Below, piece by piece: positions 13,715 through 20,239 of a DNA stretch of 20,239 bases. A program made the translations under genes and the position numbers. The stretch spans positions 1 through 20,239 of the IMG/VR virus record IMGVR_UViG_3300044645_001426; one strand, written 5' to 3'. Under the pieces are notes generated by a model. It saw only the letters and a list, made by a program, of their open reading frames with translations, was not told the origin of the DNA and ran no database searches. Each line of letters opens with the position of its first letter. The first letter of the stretch is position 1. Source of the stretch: a virus.

Positions 13715-14152
13715 ATGGCGGAAAGTATAAAGAGCATCTATAAACCATCGCATCCTGAAAAGTATCAGGGGAATCCAAACAATATCGTCTGTAGAAGTAG
13801 TTGGGAAAGGCGGTTTTGTTATTATTGTGATCATAATCCAGACATAGTTTCTTGGGCATCAGAAGAATTTTGTATCAAGTATATCTCACCAGTGGATAAT
13901 AGAATTCATCGGTACTTTCCAGACTACTTAATTAAAGTAAAAGAGCAATCTGGAAATATTAAAACATACGTAATTGAAGTAAAACCAAAAAAACAAACTG
14001 TTGCTCCGAAGAAAAAATCAAGAGTAACTAAAACATACTTGAACGAGTGTAGAACTTATGCAGTGAATCAAGCGAAGTGGAAAGCTGCTGAGGAATGGTG
14101 TAAAGATAGACTATTAGAATTTAAAATTATTACTGAAGAAGATTTGTTTTAA
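13715..14152 (+). CDS. 4: Head completion protein gp4 (145 aa)
   Basis: Matches the T4 gp4 (gp50/4) pattern: YKPSHPEKYQGNP, then CRSSWERRFCYYCD, a central RYFPDYLI, then YVIEVKPKKQT, and a C-terminal NQAKWKAAEEW and FKIITEEDL. T4 gp4 is 150 aa. The order E-x-n, PD (69-70), E88-V-K90 resembles a PD-(D/E)XK nuclease core, as has been noted for this family. It acts in finishing the packaged head before tail joining. I chose ATG 13715 (MAESIK) over the upstream TTG at 13688, since the T4 start aligns with it. First gene of the plus-strand late operon; no clear Shine-Dalgarno sequence. Confidence 0.88.
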   Translation: MAESIKSIYKPSHPEKYQGNPNNIVCRSSWERRFCYYCDHNPDIVSWASEEFCIKYISPVDNRIHRYFPDYLIKVKEQSGNIKTYVIEVKPKKQTVAPKKKSRVTKTYLNECRTYAVNQAKWKAAEEWCKDRLLEFKIITEEDLF

Positions 14153-14155
14153 GGG

Positions 14156-14163
14156 TCTAAATA
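14156..14163 (+). promoter_or_regulatory. Possible weak late promoter, TCTAAATA
   Basis: One mismatch to TATAAATA, in the 26-nt gap between gp4 and gp48 and 16 nt before the gp48 ATG. It could add transcripts for gp48 and gp53. Given the short leader and the mismatch I hold it loosely. Confidence 0.3.
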
Positions 14164-14178
14164 GTTAAAAAGTCTATA

Positions 14179-15366
14179 ATGGCGGAATCAACCCCATATC
14201 TTCTTCCGAATACTCAGGGAAGATACGTTACAGTACCTGTTACAAATACAAGTGGAGAAGTCTATCGTATAAATGACGATGGAACCAGGACGATTTACGC
14301 TGATTATTTTGTAGAGAACGGAAATACTATTCTTGAATCATCTACATTTGCCTCGGAAGAATTTAATAGAAATTTAGCACAGAATTCTCAGGGATATAGA
14401 TCAACAATCGGCAATTCTATAATTCAGGCAAGTGGTGGTCCTACTCAGACAGCAGCACCAAATTCGGATCAACAAGGCGGTTCTGCTCCGATAACTCAAC
14501 CGACCACGGGTACTGAACTTACTGCTGCTATGTTGGTGTATCCCGAAGATCTTGGAAGTACCGAGCAAGATAGAATTAAATTTCAGGCATTAAAATATGT
14601 TCCAAGAGGATTACCAGATAATACTTCAGGGCAATTTGAATCAATCAAACCAAATTACGAAATAGCAGATATACCAGTATTTTTACCAATTCAGTCTCCA
14701 ATCACAGATCAAAATTCCGTTGGATGGGAAGGAGATACATTGAATCCAATTGAATTGAAAGCAGTTCAGTTATCATTATCTCTGATGCAAAACGAAAATA
14801 TGGAGCAATTGCAACAAGAGGTAGCAAAAACTTTTACTGCTGCTATGAATACCTTAAAAAAAGAATCGCAAGCAGTAAGAACTTATCTTGCCGGACAAGC
14901 AGTTGGTGTTAATAACCTTCTTTCCAGATTGGATGGACAAGTCCTTAATCCAAACTTAGAGTTATTATTTCAAGGTCCACAGTTAAGACCTTTCAATTTT
15001 ACCTTTAAAATGTCTGCTAGAAATAGACCAGAAGCAATAATTATTAAAAAAATTATAAAATACTTTAAACAAAATATGTCGTCTAGTGTTGGAGATAATG
15101 GTTTATTTTTAAAAGCACCTAACATCTTTAAAATTGAATATCAAAAAGGAAGAACAACCAAACACCGGTCAATAAATTTAATCAAAGAATGTGCTCTTAC
15201 AAATTGCTCCGTTGATTATACTCCCCTAGGAAGTTATATGACTTACAGTGATGATGAGGCTACAATGATTGCCTATACTATGACGTTATCATTCCAAGAA
15301 CTTACCCCAGTTTATGATAGAGATTATCTCACCGGTGAAGGAAAAGATCACCCCATAGGATACTAA
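14179..15366 (+). CDS. 48: Baseplate tail tube cap gp48 (395 aa)
   Basis: The C-terminal half is the family signature: NPNLELLFQGPQLRPF, then NFTFKMSARNRPEA, IIKYFKQNM, FLKAPNIFKIEY, CALTNCSVDYTPLGSYMTY and TMTLSFQELTPVYDRDY. This is a tail-tube-like fold used in T4 gp48, which caps the hub and starts tube polymerisation. T4 gp48 is 364 aa. Residues 1-115 are a Gln/Ser/Thr-rich variable region. A helical region with repeated Gln/Lys occurs at about 200-245. It lies between gp4 and gp53; an AGGA site near its end serves gp53, whose ATG starts 1 nt after this stop. Confidence 0.88.
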   Translation: MAESTPYLLPNTQGRYVTVPVTNTSGEVYRINDDGTRTIYADYFVENGNTILESSTFASEEFNRNLAQNSQGYRSTIGNSIIQASGGPTQTAAPNSDQQGGSAPITQPTTGTELTAAMLVYPEDLGSTEQDRIKFQALKYVPRGLPDNTSGQFESIKPNYEIADIPVFLPIQSPITDQNSVGWEGDTLNPIELKAVQLSLSLMQNENMEQLQQEVAKTFTAAMNTLKKESQAVRTYLAGQAVGVNNLLSRLDGQVLNPNLELLFQGPQLRPFNFTFKMSARNRPEAIIIKKIIKYFKQNMSSSVGDNGLFLKAPNIFKIEYQKGRTTKHRSINLIKECALTNCSVDYTPLGSYMTYSDDEATMIAYTMTLSFQELTPVYDRDYLTGEGKDHPIGY

Positions 15367-15367
15367 A

Positions 15368-16390
15368 ATGGCAAAACCATACTTCAGACAAGTACCTAAC
15401 TTTGAGTACATCAGTAGAAATACTGACGAACAGAATATTTCTGACTATGTACCCGTAAAGAATTTCTTCAAACGTGGAAAACTTCGCGATGATATTTTCG
15501 GCAATCTAAACTTCTTTGAGAAGTATTCAATCATTGGTAACGAAAGACCTGATAATGTTGCCTTTAAGTACTACAATGATGATACTTTAGACTGGATAGT
15601 TCTTCTTTCAAATAACATTCTGAATATCCAATCAGAATGGCCTATGACGCAAAGAACTTTTGATAAGGTAATGTTAGAAAAATATGGTTCTTATGAAAAC
15701 TTATATTCAGGTATTCATCATTATGAAACAGAGGAGATACGTGACTCTTTAGGTTTTGTTGTTCTGAAGTCGGGTATTCGTGTTCCTCCTGATTGGAAAA
15801 CTAACGGAAACTTTGTAGAAATCAGCAACTCATCTATTCTTTTCATTTCTTCGGGCGATGGCGTTAATCCATCAACCACAGTAAATGTAGGAACTACTAA
15901 TGGTATTATAGGTCTTGAAGTTGGAAGTGAAGTTATTATTGATGGTGTATCTGAAGTTGAATACAACGGTAGATTCGTTGTTACTGGTATCAGTGCGTTT
16001 TCTGGTAATATTGCTTTCAACTTTACATTTGAACTTGCATCAGTACCAAATATAGCAACTCCAGTATTATCAACAGCAAGAACAGAATTAATCAGTTATG
16101 TTCTTCCGGAGACAACAGAAACACGTGGTAACTCTTATTACTATGAATTCTGGGATCCAGGTCAAGGCAATACTGTCTTAGTTCCTTCAAGTGAGTTTGT
16201 GAGACCGATTACTAATTATCAATATGAATTAAGAATTGAAGACGATAAGAGAAACATTTATGTACTTAAACCAAGATACCTGAATGTTGTATTCAATGAC
16301 CTTGATGATGTTTTTCCTTATAAGAGAGGAGGTTCTCAGTTCATTTCACCAACTCTTAAGCGCGGAGACAATATACGCTTATATACTTGA
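15368..16390 (+). CDS. 53: Baseplate wedge subunit gp53 (340 aa)
   Basis: The N-terminal part (residues 1-120) fits gp53: VKNFFKRGKLRDDIFGN, YSIIGNERPDNVAFKYYNDDTLDWIVLLSNN and WPMTQRTFDKVMLEKYGS. The end region with ITNYQYELRIEDDKRNIYVLKP resembles the LysM-like part described for T4 gp53. T4 gp53 is 196 aa, so this version is far longer. The extra length is mostly a beta-rich segment at about 145-245 with repeated V-G-x-x-x-I/V turns. gp53 joins wedges into the six-fold baseplate. It is the last gene of the plus operon and ends at a bidirectional terminator. Confidence 0.85.
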   Translation: MAKPYFRQVPNFEYISRNTDEQNISDYVPVKNFFKRGKLRDDIFGNLNFFEKYSIIGNERPDNVAFKYYNDDTLDWIVLLSNNILNIQSEWPMTQRTFDKVMLEKYGSYENLYSGIHHYETEEIRDSLGFVVLKSGIRVPPDWKTNGNFVEISNSSILFISSGDGVNPSTTVNVGTTNGIIGLEVGSEVIIDGVSEVEYNGRFVVTGISAFSGNIAFNFTFELASVPNIATPVLSTARTELISYVLPETTETRGNSYYYEFWDPGQGNTVLVPSSEFVRPITNYQYELRIEDDKRNIYVLKPRYLNVVFNDLDDVFPYKRGGSQFISPTLKRGDNIRLYT

Positions 16391-16398
16391 ATAATAAA

Positions 16399-16420
16399 AA
16401 AGGAGCATTGCTGCTCCTTT
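16399..16420. terminator. Bidirectional terminator between convergent gp53 and gp32
   Basis: A perfect 9-bp stem (AAAGGAGCA / TGCTCCTTT) closes a 4-nt loop (TTGC). On the minus strand the stem is followed by TTTATTATT, a good U-rich tail for ending gp32. On the plus strand the tail is weaker (AGAAATTT) but the stem itself ends in T's. It fills the 39-bp gap between the two stop codons. Confidence 0.85.
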
Positions 16421-16429
16421 AGAAATTTA

Positions 16430-17386
16430 TCAGTCTTCAGCCAATTTCTGGAAATACGACATTGCATCATCTTCATCATCGTCATCCTGAGTAATCTTAG
16501 GAAGTGAAGGAGACTTAGAACGACTATAGGATTCTTCTAGTTCTTCCATTACACGTTCTTCACGACTTGCAGGAGCACTGTAAGACTCATACTCATCTTC
16601 TTGCTCCAGTACAGCACGAGACTGTGTGGGAGAAGAAGTTTTACTGAGACCAAGGACATTATTCATACGTCGTTCAAGATCCTCATAGGACTTGAATTGG
16701 TCTGGTGATGTAATTGCACTCAGGGAATACTCTTTCTTCCAGAGGGCTTCAAGAGCATCATCATCATCCAGTAGTGGTGCAACTCGGTCAAATTCCGACT
16801 TGTCGTAATTCCAATACCCATCTTTCTTTACGATTTTGAGTTTGAAGTTAGCACCCTGCCAGAAATCAAAAGGATTGATTGGATCCTCATCATCAAATTC
16901 TGGTTGCATAGCATTAAGAATCTTATCAAAGATTTTCTTACCATACTTAAACAGAAATACTTTACCTTCGTTCTGAGGATTTGCAGGATCCTTTACAACG
17001 TAGATGTTAGAGTAGTAAGATAGTTTACGCTTTTGCTTACGTACAGTTTCTTTATCTTTCTCATTGCCACTGTTCCACAGACCGCGATTATACTCACTCA
17101 CGGGGTCTTTTTGTCCAATGGTAGTGAGACTGTTTTCAATATACCATCCTCCGTTACCTTGGAATGCATGAGAATACATTTTTGCCCAGGGAACCTCTTC
17201 GCCATCAGGAGCAGGTAGGAAGCGAATGACTGCAGAACCTACACCCGTTTTATCCATCTCTGGTTTCCAGAGACGTTCATCAGCACCATTATTTGATGTT
17301 GTACTCATCTTCTCAACTTGCTTCACCAGTTTTTCAGTCAGTGAACCAAGGGAGGATTGCTTTTTAAGATTTGAAAAATTTGACAT
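16430..17386 (-). CDS. 32: Single-stranded DNA-binding protein gp32 (318 aa)
   Basis: Clear gp32: N-terminal LKKQSS (LAST-like motif for cooperative binding), core with VIRFLPAPDGEEVPW, HAFQGNGGWYIENS, KQKRKLSYYSNIYVVKDPANP and KVFLFKYGKKIFDKI, and a very acidic C-terminal tail (QDDDDEDDAMSYF) for protein partners. T4 gp32 is 301 aa. The T4 zinc ligands (one His, three Cys) are not kept: the His remains but the protein contains no cysteine at all. It coats ssDNA in replication and recombination and recruits gp59. A GAGG ribosome binding site lies 6 nt before the ATG, and it has its own sigma70-type promoter. Confidence 0.95.
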   Translation of the reverse strand: MSNFSNLKKQSSLGSLTEKLVKQVEKMSTTSNNGADERLWKPEMDKTGVGSAVIRFLPAPDGEEVPWAKMYSHAFQGNGGWYIENSLTTIGQKDPVSEYNRGLWNSGNEKDKETVRKQKRKLSYYSNIYVVKDPANPQNEGKVFLFKYGKKIFDKILNAMQPEFDDEDPINPFDFWQGANFKLKIVKKDGYWNYDKSEFDRVAPLLDDDDALEALWKKEYSLSAITSPDQFKSYEDLERRMNNVLGLSKTSSPTQSRAVLEQEDEYESYSAPASREERVMEELEESYSRSKSPSLPKITQDDDDEDDAMSYFQKLAED

Positions 17387-17430
17387 TTATGCCTCGTATT
17401 GAATAGGATTTGGCCTTTGTGTACTTTGCT

Positions 17431-17459
17431 ATTCTACAGGTCTGACTCTGCTTTGTCAA
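17431..17459 (-). promoter_or_regulatory. Sigma70-type promoter for gp32, TTGACA-N17-TAGAAT
   Basis: TTGACA at 17459..17454 is perfect, the spacer is 17 nt, and TAGAAT (17436..17431) has one mismatch to TATAAT. The TAG inside the -10 is the stop codon of the upstream DUF1825 gene. The start would fall near 17424, giving a leader of about 38 nt to gp32. This allows strong gp32 expression apart from the upstream operon. Confidence 0.75.
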
Positions 17460-17778
17460 TCTGGTCTTTCATGACCTCAAGCATTTTGGACATGTTATTG
17501 AAAATGACGTTCATATCAACTCCAGAAGGAAGACCCATTAGGATTGCAGAATCCATGATTCTTTCCTTCATTTCTTTTGCTTCAATATCATCGGAAAGAC
17601 TTAATCGCGTATAAAGAACTTTTTGTTTGTCAAGAAGTCTTTCTAAAAGTTCAACATGCTTCATCTTATCTTCTTTAGTCATACCAGGAAACCTAAATAC
17701 GTTTCCGTATATGTCTTCTTGAAGTTCAGAAATTTCAGTCATCTCTGCGCGGACGACTTCAGATTCAAAAAAACTCAT
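17434..17778 (-). CDS. DUF1825 family protein (114 aa)
   Basis: Starts MSFFESEVVRAEM, then ELQEDIYGNVFRF, LLERLLDKQKVLYTRLSLSDD and a C-terminal helical region NVIFNNMSKMLEVMKDQID. This matches what I know of DUF1825, a short all-helical family widespread in cyanobacteria (where proteins begin M-x-F-F-x-S-E-x-V) and in cyanophages. Function is unknown. It overlaps the gp59 stop by ATGA and has an AGGAG ribosome binding site, so it is co-translated with gp59 and sits directly before gp32. Its place between the helicase loader and gp32 hints at a replication-linked role, but that is only context. Confidence 0.75.
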   Translation of the reverse strand: MSFFESEVVRAEMTEISELQEDIYGNVFRFPGMTKEDKMKHVELLERLLDKQKVLYTRLSLSDDIEAKEMKERIMDSAILMGLPSGVDMNVIFNNMSKMLEVMKDQIDKAESDL

Positions 17779-18386
17779 TGTTCTCCTAAAATAACTTCTT
17801 TCAAAATTCTCTTATAACAAAATACATCTATATGTATGAAAGGAGAATACTTTTGAATTCTTCTACTTACGGTTTCCCACACAGGGTCTTTAAGTTTTTT
17901 ATCAAAGTTATTTCTAAACAGAAAAATTTTATCATAGATTACTAAAGTCTCTAGACTAAGTTTTCCACTCAGAAACTTCTTTAAGAGTGGTGGATGTCCT
18001 TTATTACATTTAAATACATCATCAAATTTATTCTCTTCAAAGAAACTTTGAGATTCTTGTTTAAAAATATAGGATAATGATTGAACTTTTTTCTGCCAGT
18101 TTCTGTACCTATCTTCACCTTCTTTTACTATGCTTCCAACCCATAATGTTTCTGGATTGTCATAGGAAACAAAATTAGATACAAAAAAATCAATTATTTC
18201 TTTATCTGATTTTTGTCGGGAAAGTTTTTCAAACCAAAATCTGTCCCGCCGGCCGTAGAAAGATTCAATACTACATTTTGATTTTCCGCGAAATTTATGA
18301 TAATCAAAATTTTCTTTGGTGAAATGATTTTTTAGAGACAAATATGTTTTATATACTTCAAATGGTGTCACTTTGGAGATACTCAT
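17775..18386 (-). CDS. 59: Helicase loader gp59 (203 aa)
   Basis: Fits T4 gp59 (217 aa) by length and pattern: FEVYKTYLSLKNHF at the N-terminus, then YHKFRGKSKCS, RRDRFWFEKLSRQKSDKEIIDFFVSNFV, ETLWVGSI and SLSYIFKQESQSFFEENKFDDVF, then LLKKFLSGKLSLETLVIYD. gp59 loads the gp41 helicase onto gp32-coated forks. Order 33-59-32 is as in T4. A GAGGAG site lies about 10 nt before the ATG. The first 29 nt overlap the 3' end of the HNH gene, so the endonuclease gene reaches into gp59. Confidence 0.88.
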   Translation of the reverse strand: MSISKVTPFEVYKTYLSLKNHFTKENFDYHKFRGKSKCSIESFYGRRDRFWFEKLSRQKSDKEIIDFFVSNFVSYDNPETLWVGSIVKEGEDRYRNWQKKVQSLSYIFKQESQSFFEENKFDDVFKCNKGHPPLLKKFLSGKLSLETLVIYDKIFLFRNNFDKKLKDPVWETVSRRIQKYSPFIHIDVFCYKRILKEVILGEQ

Positions 18387-18795
18387 AAATTAATTTTCTC
18401 CTCATATCAAAATCAACATTTTCTAACCAATACTTTCTCATCAGTTTATTTTCAGCATTAGTATATTTCCTATGACATTTTTTACATAAAATCTCACATT
18501 TTTTCCATTCACCACTAATCATTGTGTGACGATAAGATGCTTCTGTTATTTTAACTAGAGGATCAATATGATTGAATTCTAAGTTTTGTGTTGAAGAACA
18601 GTTTTTACATTTTCCGCCAAGATTTTTAATAATTTGTTCTTTTAATGAATAGTATAAATCTTTTTGTTTTTCTAATATTGTCTCTTTATTTCTATGATAC
18701 CACTCTCTTTGTAGTTCTTGAGTTCTTTTTTTCTTAGCAGGATCTTTACGATAATTTCGCATATACTCTGCTTTCTGTTCTTTAGACCAACTCAT
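18358..18795 (-). CDS. Free-standing HNH homing endonuclease (145 aa)
   Basis: A basic N-terminal region (YMRNYRKDPAKKKR, REWYHRNKETILEKQ) likely binds DNA. The HNH core is CKNC (C63, C66), LEFNHIDP (H76), then W97 and ILCKKCHRKYTNAEN (C104, C107, H108), a zinc-bound beta-beta-alpha fold. It sits between gp33 and gp59, which adjoin in T4, so it is an insertion; both neighbours are intact, so no intron is implied. The 3' end overlaps gp59 by 29 nt. Unlike its neighbours it has a perfect late TATAAATA box (18819..18826) 23 nt before the ATG and no clear Shine-Dalgarno sequence. Confidence 0.85.
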   Translation of the reverse strand: MSWSKEQKAEYMRNYRKDPAKKKRTQELQREWYHRNKETILEKQKDLYYSLKEQIIKNLGGKCKNCSSTQNLEFNHIDPLVKITEASYRHTMISGEWKKCEILCKKCHRKYTNAENKLMRKYWLENVDFDMRRKLIYEYLQSDTI

Positions 18796-18818
18796 TTTAT
18801 TTAAGAAAAGTCTTTAAA

Positions 18819-18826
18819 TATTTATA
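18819..18826 (-). promoter_or_regulatory. T4-type late promoter TATAAATA before the HNH gene
   Basis: A perfect 8/8 match in the 41-nt gap between gp33 and the HNH gene, properly placed for a leader of about 17 nt. The same AT-rich gap could give such a match by chance, but position and strand fit. Confidence 0.6.
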
Positions 18827-18836
18827 TAAAAATAAA

Positions 18837-19094
18837 TCAAAAAATCAATTTAGCGCGTGAGGTTTTCTTGAGAAAATTAAGTTCCATTGCTTCGTACTTA
18901 ATTTTTTCCTTCAATGGTTTAGAAATTAGTTTTGGAACTGATTCTAGATCAATACTATTTTGCTCACAGAAATATACGATTGCATCGATATAATTCATTT
19001 CAACATTTACCTGAACAAGTTTTTCTATTTCTTGTGCGAATTTGGACGGGCAGAAAAATTTACTTTCTAGTACTTTTTCTAATTCATTTTCCAT
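18837..19094 (-). CDS. 33: Late-promoter transcription co-activator gp33 (85 aa)
   Basis: The core KFAQEIEKLV, MNYIDAIVYFCEQNSIDLESV and KPLKEKIKYEAMELNFL is the pattern I know for cyanophage gp33. In T4, gp33 bridges RNA polymerase (beta flap) to the sliding clamp gp45 and, with sigma factor gp55, activates late promoters. I chose ATG 19094 because an AGG lies just upstream (TTTTAGGTCAA); the upstream TTG at 19118 has no support. A sigma70-type promoter lies about 50 nt upstream. It would enable the TATAAATA promoters in this window. Confidence 0.8.
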   Translation of the reverse strand: MENELEKVLESKFFCPSKFAQEIEKLVQVNVEMNYIDAIVYFCEQNSIDLESVPKLISKPLKEKIKYEAMELNFLKKTSRAKLIF

Positions 19095-19142
19095 TTGACC
19101 TAAAACAGTAATATGCAAAACTTTAAACGTAAACTTACTATA

Positions 19143-19171
19143 AGTATACCAATATATTCTTATGCTGTCAA
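19143..19171 (-). promoter_or_regulatory. Sigma70-type promoter for gp33, TTGACA-N17-TATACT
   Basis: Perfect TTGACA (19171..19166), 17-nt spacer, and TATACT (19148..19143) with one mismatch. The -35 lies in the last codons of the exonuclease gene. The start would fall near 19136, a leader of about 42 nt to the gp33 ATG. Confidence 0.75.
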
Positions 19172-19834
19172 TTCATCTAATTTATCATTAACAAATTTCT
19201 TAATGTACTGTGTTAGTAATTTTAAATATTTTTTCTTATCTCTCTCTTCATAAACAACACAGTCTCCATCTTCACATGCCATAATGATAACAAATTTCTT
19301 TACCACTAGTCCAGTGAGTTCATAAAGCATTGCAGCATATGCAGCACACTGAACAAAATACCCATCAATCCATTCTCTGGGTTTTTCTTGTTTAGAAGTC
19401 TTAAAGTCAATGATGGAAAGTTCTCCATCAAACTCTGCTATACAGTCACATGTTCCGGCAACACCAAGAACTTCACTATATAATGCTCCTTCAAGAGCAT
19501 GGATATTATTTATACGTTCTAATGTTGGTTTAGAAATTTTAAAGAGATGTTCTGAGATTGGTTGTACTGAAGGAAGATCTTTGTTATATAAATGATTTTC
19601 AACAAGAGTATGCATATCAGTTCCCCGACTTGTTGCTCTCTTCGTAATCTTATCAGCTTCTTCCGCACCAATCCGCTTTCTCCACTTATTGAAAAAGTCT
19701 TTTTTATAATGACTAATGACCGAAGTGATTGATACTAATTTTTTATTTCCCGAAGGTAATTTATAGTATCTCACGCCATCTATCAGTTCACGATCAAGAA
19801 CTGGTAGATTCAATTCAACATGATTAAAGGTCAT
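19160..19834 (-). CDS. PD-(D/E)XK exonuclease of the RecB/Cas4-MGME1 type (224 aa)
   Basis: Motifs in order: SITSVISHYKK (N-terminal), RGTDMHTLVE (R70-E79), EVLGVAGTCDCIAEF with D130, then IIDFKTSK giving the catalytic D143-x-K145, and QCAAYAAML (Q162, Y166). This spacing is typical of RecB-like and MGME1-like exonucleases. T4-like cyanophages commonly carry such a gene near phoH and gp33. It likely trims DNA ends or flaps in replication or recombination. There is no iron-sulphur cysteine cluster like that of Cas4. The ATG overlaps the phoH stop as ATGA. Confidence 0.82.
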   Translation of the reverse strand: MTFNHVELNLPVLDRELIDGVRYYKLPSGNKKLVSITSVISHYKKDFFNKWRKRIGAEEADKITKRATSRGTDMHTLVENHLYNKDLPSVQPISEHLFKISKPTLERINNIHALEGALYSEVLGVAGTCDCIAEFDGELSIIDFKTSKQEKPREWIDGYFVQCAAYAAMLYELTGLVVKKFVIIMACEDGDCVVYEERDKKKYLKLLTQYIKKFVNDKLDELTA

Positions 19835-20239
19835 ACGCAGACTTCCATTTTTGCAAGAATATACTCCTTAACGAATCCAGAGCGAACAATATCATCAACA
19901 CCAAATTCAACAACATCCATAGATGGCATAATACGAAGAATTCTCATAAAGTCAATGATTCCATTCTTCTCATTCGTCTTAATAAGATCTGATTGTGTGG
20001 CATCACCACAGAACATAATCTTACTATTCTCACCTACACGAGTGATAATAGAATCTAGTTCGTGGAAGTTAAGATTCTGGAATTCATCTACGATAATGAT
20101 AGCATTATCCAGAGTAGTTCCCCGAATAAAAGAAGTACTCCAAAAACTAATCGTGCCTTGAGTTTTAAGGTTTCCATAGAGCATTTCAAATGATGCGTCA
20201 TCTGGCAGTTGGAACATATACTTTACCATATTCTTATAT
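19831..20239 (-). CDS. phoH: PhoH-like ATPase, C-terminal part (cut by the window edge)
   Basis: FQLPDD, GTISFWSTSFIRGTTLDNAII, the Walker B IIVDEFQNLN, then RVGENSKIMFCGDATQSDL and FGVDDIVRSGFVKEYI mark the PhoH family. The frame is open beyond the ATG at 20229 (preceding codons Y-K-N), so the true start and the Walker A loop lie to the right of the window. PhoH is an ATPase/helicase-like protein common in marine phages; its role is uncertain. It is followed by the exonuclease with a 4-nt overlap. Confidence 0.9.
   Translation of the reverse strand, partial: YKNMVKYMFQLPDDASFEMLYGNLKTQGTISFWSTSFIRGTTLDNAIIIVDEFQNLNFHELDSIITRVGENSKIMFCGDATQSDLIKTNEKNGIIDFMRILRIMPSMDVVEFGVDDIVRSGFVKEYILAKMEVCV

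Noticed and set aside
15721-16020. Minus-strand open frame of 99 codons opposite gp53
   Set aside because: Lies within a clear gp53 coding region and has no signal of its own.
18358-18836. HNH gene as part of an intron or a gene split by it
   Set aside because: gp33 and gp59 on either side are complete with their own starts and stops, so the gene is free-standing between genes.
19095-19118. Upstream TTG start for gp33 (93 aa)
   Set aside because: The ATG at 19094 has an AGG in front, and the added residues do not fit the family start.
19507-19514. Minus-strand TATAAATA within the exonuclease gene
   Set aside because: It encodes part of R-I-N-N in the gene and is more than 400 nt from the next start; probably chance in AT-rich DNA.

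Overview
The window reads as part of a T4-like myovirus that infects cyanobacteria (a cyanomyovirus of the marine Synechococcus/Prochlorococcus type). The case rests on three things: T4-type structural and replication genes (gp4, gp48, gp53, gp26, gp27, gp5, gp32, gp59, gp33) in recognisable order; two genes of cyanobacterial flavour (a CP12-like protein and a DUF1825 protein); and two promoter classes typical of these phages, host sigma70-like and T4-late TATAAATA-like. The DNA is visibly AT-rich, densely coding and mostly on the minus strand. Start and stop codons often overlap or nearly touch. No tRNA, CRISPR array or insertion sequence was seen. All assignments are by reading, without database searches.

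Right part (about 16.4-20.2 kb, minus strand, transcribed right to left) is the DNA replication and expression block: phoH (cut by the window edge), a PD-(D/E)XK exonuclease, late-transcription co-activator gp33, a free-standing HNH endonuclease, helicase loader gp59, a DUF1825 protein and ssDNA-binding protein gp32. The order 33-59-32 matches T4; the HNH and DUF1825 genes are interruptions. Strong sigma70-type promoters with 17-bp spacers lie before gp33 and gp32. The HNH gene instead has a perfect late-type TATAAATA. A bidirectional terminator separates gp32 from the convergent gp53.

Middle (13.68-16.39 kb, plus strand) is a short late operon: head completion nuclease-like gp4, tail tube cap gp48 and baseplate wedge gp53, led by a TATAAATA box in a 42-bp divergent intergenic gap.

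Left part (0.09-13.67 kb, minus strand) is the tail-hub block: a tail-tube-fold protein (possibly gp54-like), gp26, a 59-aa ORF in the -1 frame behind a T TTT TTC slippery site, two large tape-measure-like proteins (875 and 996 aa), gp27, a CP12-like protein, gp5, a separate beta-helix spike protein and two fibre-like structural proteins. The 996-aa protein carries two apparent cell-wall hydrolase domains (SleB-like and M15-like), while gp5 shows no lysozyme domain. The left edge has a textbook sigma70 promoter driving a gene that runs out of the window.

The most interesting points are the candidate programmed -1 frameshift at gp26 (lambda G/GT-like logic in a T4-type tail block), the CP12-like carbon-metabolism regulator nested between the two hub genes, the move of peptidoglycan hydrolysis from gp5 to a tape-measure-like protein, and the late-promoter HNH gene inside an early replication operon.
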